From assembly GCA_002708445.1 (NCBI GenBank), contig PAOB01000009.1, positions 29,780 through 93,779 of the forward strand: 64,000 nt of DNA. Reading direction: 5' to 3'. Every line of letters starts with the position of its first letter. Positions within the stretch are counted from its first letter, which is position 1. The notes under the pieces were generated by a model. That model was not told the DNA's origin. It made no database searches and worked only from the letters and a program-made list of their open reading frames with translations. Below, piece by piece: positions 50,407 to 59,520 of the stretch. This DNA comes from Candidatus Arcticimaribacter sp. Its GTDB lineage: Bacteria > Bacteroidota > Bacteroidia > Flavobacteriales > Flavobacteriaceae. A program made the position numbers and the translations under genes.

Positions 50407-50634
50407 ATGGCATTGACAAACAACGACATCTTCAAAAAACTTCGTGTAGCTCACAAACTAACAGACGTTGATATCATAGAAATATGTAAATTGGTGGACT
50501 TCAAAGTTTCTAAAGGAGAGTTGGGTGCATTTTTTAGAAATGAAAACCACCCAAAGTACATGGAATGCGGCGATCAAATCCTAAGAAATTTCCTAAATGG
50601 ATTGGTCATTCACTTAAGAGGCCCAAAAAAATGA
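50407..50634 (+). CDS. DUF1456 (YehS-like) single-domain protein
   Basis: A 75-aa protein: MALTNNDIFKKLRVAHKL, DIIEICKLVDFKVSKGELGAFFRNENHPKYMECGDQILRNFLNGL. These are the DUF1456 features. E. coli YehS has two such repeats; here there is one, which may be the normal form in this group. The function is unknown. The start is ATG 50407 because TTG 50401 is part of the promoter box. Confidence 0.85.
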   Translation: MALTNNDIFKKLRVAHKLTDVDIIEICKLVDFKVSKGELGAFFRNENHPKYMECGDQILRNFLNGLVIHLRGPKK

Positions 50635-50882
50635 TGGTTTTTTGTTAAGAAGAATTGTGACACTTCAGCTGAACCTAAGGAAATGTTAAGTAAACTTTAG
50701 CATCATCATAAAAACTGTTGTTTTTTATGTTTACAACCCCAATATTTGTTAAAGAGTAATTTTTTTTATTTGAAATTATCACATTGATAATTCTTTCTTT
50801 TAAAGCAGTTTTTGGGTTGTGCGAAATTTTACTTGATCGTACTTTTATTGTGAAATAATATTTAATCTTAAATCCCAACACA

Positions 50883-51233
50883 ATGAAAACAATTTTATTT
50901 TTAGCTCTTTCAACAATTTTAACTACAAACAATATCTCTGAAAAATCAAATAAAGTAAGTATCCAACAGTTTATTGAAGCCATTGAATCTGAGGATTTTG
51001 AATTGGTTGAAAATGCTTTGAAAAATAGAATAATTTCTGCAAATCAAACATTCAATGGAAAAACCTTATTGATTTATGCAGTTATTAGTGACAAAGCTGA
51101 AATGATTAATTTGTTAGTTAGATATGGAGCAAATCTCAATATTCCTGCAGACGACGGTTTGACACCGATGGAATATGCTGAAAAATTAGACAAAATTCAT
51201 GCCAAGGCTGAAATCATTGTCATAACAGCATAG
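50883..51233 (+). CDS. ankyrin-repeat protein, exported
   Basis: A 116-aa protein: a short signal-like N-terminus (MKTILFLALSTILTT), then about two and a half ankyrin repeats (KTLLIYAVISDKAEMINLLVRYGANLNIPADDGLTPMEYAEK). It probably mediates a protein contact in the periplasm. The partner is unknown. It stands alone before a 550-nt gap. A minus-strand frame at 50675-50983 overlapping its start looks like a shadow. Confidence 0.75.
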   Translation: MKTILFLALSTILTTNNISEKSNKVSIQQFIEAIESEDFELVENALKNRIISANQTFNGKTLLIYAVISDKAEMINLLVRYGANLNIPADDGLTPMEYAEKLDKIHAKAEIIVITA

Positions 51234-51783
51234 TTATTGCCGTTCATAGTTTTATCGCTCATAAAACCTAACCTTCAATAACACTGTTTTCTTTAAGTTA
51301 GAAATCCCTGTTTCTAATTTATCACTTTGTTTGTAAACTCAAAAATTTCTCAGAATTCCCTGGCGGAATTTTATTTAGTCGCAACTTTTGAGTTGTCGAA
51401 CATCCCAAAAGAGAATTTCTTGAGCCTACTTAAAAATAATATTACTTATTGCCCTCAAGAAAATATGATCTAAAAACGGGGATCTTAATTGAAATTTTTA
51501 TTTCACAAACTGAATTAACTACTTGTGTATTTATTGTATTTTTGAAATAAAAAGTACCTGCTTTATTATTTTTTTTTGAAACTGCCCTCATGCAGTACTT
51601 TTCTATCCCAACTGAACCAAATAGCAATACATTAAAGATTTGAATCCAATGCCATAATCGATAAGGTATGCTAATTAAAATTTGGAAACCTTTACATTTC
51701 AACTCTTTAACATTCTTCAAGGTTTTATCTGCACCATTTTTCATACCTTTGAAAGCAAGTAAAAAACATTAAAATAATCATCA
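51234..51783. other. 550-nt gap with three inverted repeats and no convincing gene
   Basis: No reading frame here looks like a known protein. Three inverted repeats occur: TTAGAAA/TTTCTAA (51298-51304, 51311-51317); AACTCAAAA/TTTTGAGTT (51336-51344, 51386-51394) enclosing a smaller AATTCC/GGAATT hairpin (51354-51370); and TTTCTTGAG/CTCAAGAAA (51416-51424, 51454-51462). They may form a structured RNA, a terminator complex for the ankyrin gene, or a decayed element. A 100-codon minus-strand frame (51442-51744) has no recognisable similarity. Confidence 0.4.
51744..51751 (+). promoter_or_regulatory. -7 promoter box of the sortilin-like gene
   Basis: TACCTTTG matches TAnnTTTG and ends 32 nt before ATG 51784. 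No TTG is seen at -33 spacing. Confidence 0.4.
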
Positions 51784-54700
51784 ATGAAAACTACCTTTTC
51801 CTTTCTGTTTTTGTCCTTAACATTGCTTTTAAATGCCCAAGATTTTTCTACATCTTGGCTTAAAGAGGCTGCGCCCCGAAACATTGGACCTGGGGGAATG
51901 AGTGGGCGAATTACATCAATAGATGTGGTAATTTCAAATCCAAACATCATGTTCGTTGGTACTGCTTCAGGTGGTTTATGGAAATCTTCTAGTGGAGGGG
52001 TAACATGGAGTCCTATTTTTAATGATCAAGTGACCGCTTCGATAGGTTCTGTTGCTATTCAACAATCAAATCCAGACGTCATATGGGTTGGAACAGGAGA
52101 GGGAAATCCTAGGAATAGTCTCAATGGAGGTTATGGGATTTTTAAATCGATCAACGGGGGTAAAACATGGAAATCAATGGGATTAGAAAATACTCGTAAT
52201 ATTCACAGAGTAATTATTGATCCCTTAAACCCAAATACTGTTTATGTTGCTGCAATCGGATCTCCTTGGGGTGAGCATCCAGAACGCGGAATTTACAAAA
52301 CTGTGAATGGAGGTAAGTCATGGAAAAAAATCTTGTATGTAAATGATAAAACTGGAGCATCTGATTTGGTTATGGATCCCAAAAATCCAAACAAATTAAT
52401 AGCTGCAATGTGGGAACACAAAAGAGATCCTTGGTTTTTCAAATCTGGAGGGAAAGGAAGCGGTCTTTATGTGAGTTTTGACGGAGGTGAGAATTGGTCT
52501 AAAAAAACAAAGGAGGATGGCCTTCCTGAAGGAGATCTGGGGAGAATAGGACTGGCGATTGCAGCCAATAAAACAAATCTTATTTATGCTCTTGTTGAAG
52601 CAAAGAAAAATGCACTTTATAAATCCGAGGATGGTGGCTTCAAGTGGAAAATGGTAAACAACAAGAGTGATATTGGGAATAGACCTTTTTATTACTCGGA
52701 CATAGCTGTAGATCCTCAAAATGAAAACCGAGTATTTTCTGTATTTACCTATGTTAATGTTTCACAAGATGGTGGAAAGAATTTCAGTCAATTGATGCCA
52801 GCTTATGGGGTTGACAATGGTGTTCATCCCGATCATCACGCTTGGTGGATTCACCCCAATGATGGGTCTTTTATGATCGATGGAAATGATGGTGGGCTAA
52901 ATATTACAAAGGATGGAGGAAAAACATGGCGCTTTATCGGAAATATTCCAGTAGCACAATTTTATCATATTAGTGTAGATAATGAATACCCATACAATGT
53001 TTACGGAGGAATGCAGGATAATGGCTCTTGGAGGGGACCTGCTTATGTCTGGAAAGTACAAGGAATCAGAAATTCATATTGGCAAGAAATTGCATTTGGA
53101 GACGGTTTTGATGTTCTCCCAGATCGAGACGATTCTAGATACGGCTATGCAATGAGCCAACAAGGTTATGTTTCGCGTTATGATTGGAAAACAGGAAATA
53201 ATTACATTGTGCGTCCAACCCACCCAGATCCAGACACAAAACTCAGATTCAATTGGAATGCAGCAATTGGTCAAGATCCTTTTGACAATAGCACAGTTTA
53301 TTTTGGAAGTCAGTTTGTACATAAAAGTAATGATAAAGGATTGACATGGTCAGTGATTTCACCCGATTTGACAACCAATGATCCCGAAAAACAAAAACAA
53401 AGTGAAAGTGGAGGACTAACATTAGATGCAACAGGTGCGGAAAATTATTGTACTCTTTTGGTTATCGAACCCTCTGATGTAGAAAGAAATATGTTGTGGG
53501 TAGCATCAGATGATGGACGTGTACATTTCACTCAAAATGGCGGAGAATCTTGGAATGAAGTAACAAAAAACATTAAAGGTCTTCCAAAAGGAAGCTGGAT
53601 AACCCAAATAAAAGCATCTCAAAACAACAAAGGCGAAGCACTACTGGTTGCTAATGACTACAGAAGATTTAATTTTGAACCCTACGCATACAGAACAGTT
53701 AATTACGGTAAAACTTGGGAGCGAATTGTAGATCAATCAGATGCCAAGAGTTATACATTGAGTATTATTGAGGATCCCGTTAACCCAAATCTAATGTTTT
53801 TAGGAACCGATGATGGGCTTTATCTTTCTTTAAATGCAGGAAAAAAATGGAACAAGTTTGACCCAGAAGTATTTCCAACAGTATCTGTAAAGGATTTGGT
53901 AATTCAACCTCGAGAACAAGATTTGATTATCGGAACCTTTGGAAGAGCAGCTTGGGTACTTGATGATATTAGATCACTAAGGGCTTTGGCTTCAAAACCA
54001 GATTTAGTTTCTAAAGAGGTTTATCTTTTTGAACCACCCACGGCTTATTTGGCCGCATACCAACAACCAACGGGGAGTCGTTTTGGAGCAGATGCAATGT
54101 ATCATGGAACAAACCGAAAATACGGAGCAATGATAACCTATTACGTGAATCCACCCTCTGAAGAAGATTCAAACAAAGAAAATGATAAAGAAGAAGAGGA
54201 GGAGGTTGAGGAGAAAGCATCAAAGGATTCCCTTACACTTACAATTTATGACGGAGAGCGCTTGATTAGAACATTAAAGAAAAAATTTCCTAAGAAAAAA
54301 GGTTTTTATCGTTGGTATTGGTATTTAAATGAGAAGGGAGTTCCAAGACCAAGAAGAGAGCCCAGAAAATCAAAAACAGAGCCCTCAGGCGTTTCTGTTA
54401 AACCAGGTACTTACCGTATAGTATTGGAATATGGAGCAGATCAAAACGAACAACAAATTGTTGTAAAATCAGATCCGAGAATTCAAGATTATCCTGAAAA
54501 TACAGAATCCGTTTATGGTGCATCAAAAAAGCTAGAAGGTTTTATGGCAAAAGCAACTGAATCTGTAAAACAGCTTACGGAGAATAAACAAATCCTTATG
54601 GATTACCAAAAGCTTTTTAAAGACAATAAAACAGAATCTGTAAAGGAGCTGACCAAAGAAATGAAAGCTCAAGCCAAAGCATTGGATTCTCTAATATCAC

Positions 54701-54978
54701 TTTACATTGGAAAAGAGGATAAACGCCAAGGAATTATTCGTAGTCCAGAGAGCAACGTAATGACTAGAATTGGGACCGCATCCCGATACATTAGAAGTCG
54801 TAAACTAGGAATTACTGCAACCGAGGAAAAACTTCTTCAACATGCAAAGGATGAACTAGAAACTGCACTTGAAAAAACAAATGCGTATTTCAAAGAAGTT
54901 TGGCCTTTTCTAAGAACTCAAATTGAAGATTTAGATTCTTCCCGATTCAAGGAAATAAAATCAATTGATTTAGAATAG
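51784..54978 (+). CDS. VPS10/sortilin-like BNR-repeat protein, exported
   Basis: A 1064-aa exported protein (signal peptide MKTTFSFLFLSLTLLLNA). Many Asp-box/BNR units occur, such as GGLWKSSSGGVTW, GGYGIFKSINGGKTW, RGIYKTVNGGKSW, LYVSFDGGENW, NLNITKDGGKTW-like and VHFTQNGGESW, giving beta-propellers over residues 50-700. An acidic linker (about residues 800-825, Glu/Lys-rich) precedes a C-terminal helical region. Such proteins are often labelled glycosyl hydrolases, but no catalytic residues are evident. I see no T9SS C-terminal domain. Confidence 0.9.
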   Translation: MKTTFSFLFLSLTLLLNAQDFSTSWLKEAAPRNIGPGGMSGRITSIDVVISNPNIMFVGTASGGLWKSSSGGVTWSPIFNDQVTASIGSVAIQQSNPDVIWVGTGEGNPRNSLNGGYGIFKSINGGKTWKSMGLENTRNIHRVIIDPLNPNTVYVAAIGSPWGEHPERGIYKTVNGGKSWKKILYVNDKTGASDLVMDPKNPNKLIAAMWEHKRDPWFFKSGGKGSGLYVSFDGGENWSKKTKEDGLPEGDLGRIGLAIAANKTNLIYALVEAKKNALYKSEDGGFKWKMVNNKSDIGNRPFYYSDIAVDPQNENRVFSVFTYVNVSQDGGKNFSQLMPAYGVDNGVHPDHHAWWIHPNDGSFMIDGNDGGLNITKDGGKTWRFIGNIPVAQFYHISVDNEYPYNVYGGMQDNGSWRGPAYVWKVQGIRNSYWQEIAFGDGFDVLPDRDDSRYGYAMSQQGYVSRYDWKTGNNYIVRPTHPDPDTKLRFNWNAAIGQDPFDNSTVYFGSQFVHKSNDKGLTWSVISPDLTTNDPEKQKQSESGGLTLDATGAENYCTLLVIEPSDVERNMLWVASDDGRVHFTQNGGESWNEVTKNIKGLPKGSWITQIKASQNNKGEALLVANDYRRFNFEPYAYRTVNYGKTWERIVDQSDAKSYTLSIIEDPVNPNLMFLGTDDGLYLSLNAGKKWNKFDPEVFPTVSVKDLVIQPREQDLIIGTFGRAAWVLDDIRSLRALASKPDLVSKEVYLFEPPTAYLAAYQQPTGSRFGADAMYHGTNRKYGAMITYYVNPPSEEDSNKENDKEEEEEVEEKASKDSLTLTIYDGERLIRTLKKKFPKKKGFYRWYWYLNEKGVPRPRREPRKSKTEPSGVSVKPGTYRIVLEYGADQNEQQIVVKSDPRIQDYPENTESVYGASKKLEGFMAKATESVKQLTENKQILMDYQKLFKDNKTESVKELTKEMKAQAKALDSLISLYIGKEDKRQGIIRSPESNVMTRIGTASRYIRSRKLGITATEEKLLQHAKDELETALEKTNAYFKEVWPFLRTQIEDLDSSRFKEIKSIDLE

Positions 54979-54979
54979 A

Positions 54980-56269
54980 TTACAAATAATTTTTGAGAAC
55001 TTCTAAAGCGATTCCTCGAGACCCTTTGATGAAAATGATTTTGTTTTGGAAGTTGGTTTTCTGGAGATAAGGGATTACTTCATTAGGGTTCAAAAACTTT
55101 TTGAGATTTAGAGCTATAGATTTTGTTTTTTTGAATTCAGGCCCCACTAGAAGAATTTGATCAGTTACTTTGGATTCAATAAAATCAACTATTTTTTGAT
55201 GTTCTTGTTCTGAAAAATCTCCTAATTCAAGCATATCTCCTAAAATTAATAGTCGATCTTCTTTTTCAGTTTCTAAGAATGATTCAAGAGCAGCTCTCAT
55301 ACTGCTGGGGTTTGCATTGTACGCATCAAGAACCAAAGTGTTGGAATCTGTTTCACACCATTGTGAACGATTGTTGCTAGGGACATACTTTTCGATCCCC
55401 TTTTTGATTTTTTCTAAATTAACTTTAAAATAAAAACCAAAGGCAGTAGCAGCGGCAATATTGGTAAAATTAAAATCCCCTTTCAACCCGCTGTTTATTT
55501 CCATTCCATCAACTTCAATACTTATGTTTTTATGAAGCCCCATGGATTTATTTTTAATTTGTAGATCAACTTTACTGGACTGTCCAAAAGAAAAGATCTT
55601 TTGTTCTATTGTAAGATTTGATTGTTTCTGGTCTTGTTGGTTAATTATTGAAATGCCATTATTTTCCTTAAGAAAGTGGTAAAGTTCTGATTTTCCTTTG
55701 ACAACGCCTTCAACACTTCCAAATCCTTCTAAATGAGCTTTTCCAAAGTTAGTGATGTAGCCCAATGTAGGTCGAGCTAATTCACACAAAAAAGCAATTT
55801 CTTCAATATGATTGGCTCCCATTTCAATCAGTGCAACTTCCGTCTTAGAAGTGATGTTTAATAGGGTCAGGGGGACACCAATATGATTATTTAAATTGCC
55901 AGCCGTAGCAGTGGTTTCGTATTGTTGAGATAAAATACTGTTGATAAGTTCTTTGGTTGTTGTTTTCCCATTCGATCCTGTGAGTCCAATAACAGGAATA
56001 GAAAACTGTATTCGATGATAATGAGCCAATTTTTGTAAACTTTCTAGACTGTCTTGAACCAATAAATAGGAATGGTTATTTTTTAGATGAATTGGTTCAT
56101 CAACTACTACAAACATAGCACCTTTTGTAATAGCCTCCTCCGCAAATGTATTGCCATTAAAATTCTCTCCTTTTAGGCAAAAGAAAATACACCCTTTTTT
56201 GATTTTTCGGGTATCTGTAGCTACACCAGTGGAGCGAAGGAAATAAGCATAAAGTTTTTCTATTTGCAT
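54980..56269 (-). CDS. murF: UDP-N-acetylmuramoyl-tripeptide--D-alanyl-D-alanine ligase
   Basis: Adds D-Ala-D-Ala to the UDP-MurNAc tripeptide, the last cytosolic step of precursor assembly; 429 aa. DTRKIKKGCIFFCLKG near residue 19, the ATP P-loop VIGLTGSNGKTTTKELI near residue 94, ALIEMGANHIEEIAFL and VLDAYNANPSSMRAALESF are diagnostic. It is downstream of gldJ, but an intrinsic terminator lies in the 39-nt spacer just before its ATG, so it needs readthrough or its own start. Confidence 0.96.
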   Translation of the reverse strand: MQIEKLYAYFLRSTGVATDTRKIKKGCIFFCLKGENFNGNTFAEEAITKGAMFVVVDEPIHLKNNHSYLLVQDSLESLQKLAHYHRIQFSIPVIGLTGSNGKTTTKELINSILSQQYETTATAGNLNNHIGVPLTLLNITSKTEVALIEMGANHIEEIAFLCELARPTLGYITNFGKAHLEGFGSVEGVVKGKSELYHFLKENNGISIINQQDQKQSNLTIEQKIFSFGQSSKVDLQIKNKSMGLHKNISIEVDGMEINSGLKGDFNFTNIAAATAFGFYFKVNLEKIKKGIEKYVPSNNRSQWCETDSNTLVLDAYNANPSSMRAALESFLETEKEDRLLILGDMLELGDFSEQEHQKIVDFIESKVTDQILLVGPEFKKTKSIALNLKKFLNPNEVIPYLQKTNFQNKIIFIKGSRGIALEVLKNYL

Positions 56270-56273
56270 AAAT

Positions 56274-56302
56274 AAAAAAAGGCATTTGTAAAATGCCTTT
56301 TA
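56274..56302 (-). terminator. intrinsic terminator after gldJ
   Basis: On the minus strand AAAAGGCATTT, a 3-nt loop (TAC) and AAATGCCTTTT form an 11-bp hairpin directly followed by more T's. It starts 7 nt after the gldJ stop and ends 4 nt before the murF ATG. Confidence 0.85.
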
Positions 56303-56308
56303 AATGAA

Positions 56309-57991
56309 TTAACCTTTTCGTTTGTGTCGAGCTGTTTTCTTGACTTTACTTTTTGAACCCAATCGGGACATTGCACATCGAAAGCCGATATAATCTGTTG
56401 CAATGTATTGTGGTAAATATCTTCTTTGAGCAGGATCAAGCCAGTAAGCTCTATCTTTCCATGAACCTCCTTTGTAGACGCGAACTTCGTCAGTAATTAA
56501 TGAAGTTCTTTTTGAAGACTTATCTTTTGTACGTACCAAATCACCTTCCTCATCCATTCTAATTTTAGGATGTGTGGGTGCGTCGTACATTGCACTGGAT
56601 TCTGGACGTGCATCAGAATCTTCTTCATCGTCATCTCCACCAAATCGGGCAAACAACCTTGTGGATTCAATATCACCATCTCTAAAGTTTCTGTTATCAC
56701 TCTCAGTGAAGTTTTGTCTTAGAAAAGTTTCCTCTTCGTCTACACTGATTTTTTCTAGTTGGCCTGGAAGTCTTTTCAGAAGCACTTTACCATTGGGCAG
56801 GGTATCGTACACCAATTGATCTGGAGAAATAACCTGCGCTCTTCCGTCTTCGTCGATAACGTCCTTTAGGTAAACATTACCCCTGTAGTAGTTAAAGTCA
56901 TTTGCTTCATCATCAACTATCGGTCGATACACATCTGAAACCCATTCGGCAACGTTTCCTGCCATATCATAGATTCCAAAGTCATTGGGAGGATATGCCT
57001 TCACTTGTATTGTAATATCTGCTCCATCATCTGACCAGCCCGCAATTCCACCGTAGTCTCCTTTTCCAAGTTTAAAGTTTGCTAATTGATCTCCTTCAGA
57101 CCTTCTTTCTTCTGAACGAGTGTATTCTCCTGACCAAGGATATTTTTTCTTTCCTCTGTATGTATTGTATTCTCGATCTCCAACCAATGCTAATGCAGCA
57201 TATTCCCATTCGGTTTCGGTAGGAAGCCTGTATGAAGGCAAGAGGATTCCTTTATCTACTCCAGCATAAACATTAACTTCAGTTGTGTCTTTTTGAATAC
57301 GACCATTTTTTCCAACTAAACTATCTATTTTTCCTCCATAAGTAGTTTCAGGTCTTTTCAAATATGCTCCAGTACTGAATGTGCTGTTGGCATCAACTTC
57401 TGAATAACGAACATCATCTTGGATGTAAGCCTCACGTTCTAAGATGTATTCATTAACCCGGTCTGTTCTCCATTCTGCAAATTGCACAGCTTGAAGCCAG
57501 TTGACCCCAACTACTGGATATTCAGCATAAGCTGGATGACGAAGATAATTTGAAGTTAATTCTTCAACATACCCCAACTGATTTCTCCAAACCAACGTAT
57601 CGGGGAGAGCACCATTGTACAATTGTTTAAATTGTCTTTGATCTTGAGGAAAAACAAGTGTAATCCAATCTAAATATTCCAAATACATTAAATTAGTAAC
57701 TTCTGTTTCGTCAATGTAAAAAGACATGACGTGTTGTTTGTTCGGAGTGTTATTCCAATCGTGCATAACGTCGTCTTGTACCTGTCCTTTGGTAAAAGTA
57801 CCTCCTTCAACAAAAACCAGTCCAGGACCAGTTTCTTGATCTTCAAATTCTACATTATACTGAAAACCACCTTTTTTGGAATTGATGTCCCAACCTGTTG
57901 CTCTGGATTGGTTATTCTTGCCACACGAAGTGAGAATCAAAGCTGTGAAAGCTAAAAGGATGATATTTTTGATTAGTAATTTAATTCTCAT
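56309..57991 (-). CDS. gldJ: gliding-motility lipoprotein GldJ
   Basis: Outer-membrane-associated lipoprotein needed for T9SS secretion and gliding in Flavobacteria; 560 aa. The signal peptide ends in LILTSCGKN (lipidated Cys at about residue 23). The body has the formylglycine-generating-enzyme-like (FGE-sulfatase) fold: GPGLVFVEGGTFTKGQ, EVTNLMYLEYLDW, YPVVGVNWLQAVQFAEWRT, YRLPTETEWEYAAL, GIYDMAGNVAEWVSDVY and VYKGGSWKDRAYWLDPAQRR. The catalytic cysteines of true FGE are not evident. It diverges from porV, another T9SS gene. Confidence 0.95.
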   Translation of the reverse strand: MRIKLLIKNIILLAFTALILTSCGKNNQSRATGWDINSKKGGFQYNVEFEDQETGPGLVFVEGGTFTKGQVQDDVMHDWNNTPNKQHVMSFYIDETEVTNLMYLEYLDWITLVFPQDQRQFKQLYNGALPDTLVWRNQLGYVEELTSNYLRHPAYAEYPVVGVNWLQAVQFAEWRTDRVNEYILEREAYIQDDVRYSEVDANSTFSTGAYLKRPETTYGGKIDSLVGKNGRIQKDTTEVNVYAGVDKGILLPSYRLPTETEWEYAALALVGDREYNTYRGKKKYPWSGEYTRSEERRSEGDQLANFKLGKGDYGGIAGWSDDGADITIQVKAYPPNDFGIYDMAGNVAEWVSDVYRPIVDDEANDFNYYRGNVYLKDVIDEDGRAQVISPDQLVYDTLPNGKVLLKRLPGQLEKISVDEEETFLRQNFTESDNRNFRDGDIESTRLFARFGGDDDEEDSDARPESSAMYDAPTHPKIRMDEEGDLVRTKDKSSKRTSLITDEVRVYKGGSWKDRAYWLDPAQRRYLPQYIATDYIGFRCAMSRLGSKSKVKKTARHKRKG

Positions 57992-58128
57992 AATATTATA
58001 AAAGTAATGTTTTTACTTATACGTTGCAATATACAAAATCTGTAATTTAACTCCATTTCACAGGAACATAGAATTAGATTCTAATGTATTAACGTACATT
58101 TTTTTAGATTATTATCCACACCCTATTC

Positions 58129-58153
58129 CTTGTTTAAATTTTCAAGAAACAAG
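58129..58153. promoter_or_regulatory. inverted repeat upstream of porV
   Basis: CTTGTTT (58129-58135) and AAACAAG (58147-58153) form a 7-bp inverted repeat with an 11-nt loop, 39 nt upstream of the porV ATG. It could be an operator or leader hairpin in the gldJ-porV divergent spacer. Confidence 0.3.
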
Positions 58154-58192
58154 CACATAAGATTTTTAGATTTAGTGCGTTATATAAATATC

Positions 58193-59365
58193 ATGTGCAA
58201 CATAAAAAATAATATTGGCGTATTTATTATAGTACTTTTTTTACCTTTTTTTGGTAATTTATCAGCACAAGAAAAAATCATAGTAACGGGTGTGCCTTTT
58301 TTGCTTATTACACCTGATGCAAGAGCAGCAGCAATGGGAGAACAAGGAGTAGCAACATCCGCAGATGCCTATTCGCAACAATGGAACCCCTCTAAATATG
58401 TTTTTTCTGAACAGAAATCAGGATTTGGTATCAGCTACACTCCATATTTAAGTAAATTGGTAAATGATATTTTCTTGGGCAACATTACCTATTTTAACAA
58501 AAATACGGAGAGAAGCGCATGGGCAATGAGTTTTAAATATTTTAGTTTAGGTGATATTGTTCTAAATGATTTGGTAGCAGGAACAATTATTGAACAAGGA
58601 ATAGAACGCCCAAACGAGCTTACTTTAGATTTTTCCTATTCTCTTCTATTGAATACCAAATATTCCATGGCTGTTGCCACTCGATTTATTCGTTCAGACT
58701 TAAAGATTTCTTCGGACTTGGATGCTACTTCTGCAAATACTTTGGGTGTAGACATAGCCGGGTTTTACAAAAGTGATTTGTTTGATTTTGCGAAAAAGAA
58801 AGCGCGATTAAGAATAGGGTTTAACATTTCAAATATTGGTCCAAGATTGAAGTATGATGAAGGAGGACAAAAAAACTTTATTCCCACAAATCTTAAAGTA
58901 GGATCGGGATTAAATCTGCATCTAGATTCAGATAATAAAATTTCATTCAATCTAGAATTCAATAAGTTATTGGTTCCATCTCCAGTTCCTGTCTTAAATG
59001 AAAATACAGGTAAAATTGACCGATATGAGCAACCAGACATTAGTTTTTTGTCAGGTATATTTGAGTCGTTCAGTGATGCCCCAGGTGGATACACGGAAGA
59101 ATTAAAAGAAGTAACTTGGGGTATTGGATCTGAATACAATTTTCAGGATGCATTTGCTTTAAGGGCAGGATATTTCAATGAAAGTCTAGAGAAAGGATCT
59201 CGACGATATTTTACTTTAGGTACAGGTTTTTCATTGAATTTTGCTGATATTGATATTTCCTACCTTTTTTCAACTTCAAGAGTTAGGAGTCCATTAGAAA
59301 ACACCCTTCGTTTTTCAATAACTTTTAATATGGATGATCCACAATTAGCAAATGTAGAAAACTAA
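58193..59365 (+). CDS. porV: type IX secretion system outer-membrane protein PorV
   Basis: Outer-membrane beta-barrel protein that shuttles T9SS substrates from the translocon to the attachment complex; 390 aa. From ATG 58193 it begins with a signal peptide (CNIKNNIGVFIIVLFLPFFG, ending LSAQ). Family blocks are TGVPFLLITPDARAAAMGEQGVATSADAYSQQWNPSKY, and the barrel strands end in SFNIMD-like aromatic-rich segments. The in-frame TTG at 58130 would add 21 residues before the signal peptide and sits in an inverted repeat. gldJ diverges from it. Confidence 0.94.
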   Translation: MCNIKNNIGVFIIVLFLPFFGNLSAQEKIIVTGVPFLLITPDARAAAMGEQGVATSADAYSQQWNPSKYVFSEQKSGFGISYTPYLSKLVNDIFLGNITYFNKNTERSAWAMSFKYFSLGDIVLNDLVAGTIIEQGIERPNELTLDFSYSLLLNTKYSMAVATRFIRSDLKISSDLDATSANTLGVDIAGFYKSDLFDFAKKKARLRIGFNISNIGPRLKYDEGGQKNFIPTNLKVGSGLNLHLDSDNKISFNLEFNKLLVPSPVPVLNENTGKIDRYEQPDISFLSGIFESFSDAPGGYTEELKEVTWGIGSEYNFQDAFALRAGYFNESLEKGSRRYFTLGTGFSLNFADIDISYLFSTSRVRSPLENTLRFSITFNMDDPQLANVEN

Positions 59366-59520
59366 AGGGTCTATTACTTTTTTGATAATCCCATGGTTTT
59401 TATTTGTTTATTGAGATTTTATTAACAATTTAGAACAATAAGCGCATTTTTCTCTTTAAAAAAATCAATTAAATATTGTAATTTTACGCCCACGTTAAGA
59501 TATTTTAAAAGCCACAACTG

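Noticed and set aside
50675..50983. 102-codon minus-strand frame over the ankyrin gene start
   Set aside because: Low-complexity Ile/Lys/Asn-rich translation, antisense to a better-supported gene.
51442..51744. 100-codon minus-strand frame in the large gap
   Set aside because: No recognisable domain, odd composition, no promoter box on that strand, and it overlaps one arm of an inverted repeat; likely chance.
58130..58192. TTG start for porV at 58130
   Set aside because: It would put 21 residues before the signal peptide and lies within an inverted repeat; ATG 58193 is better.
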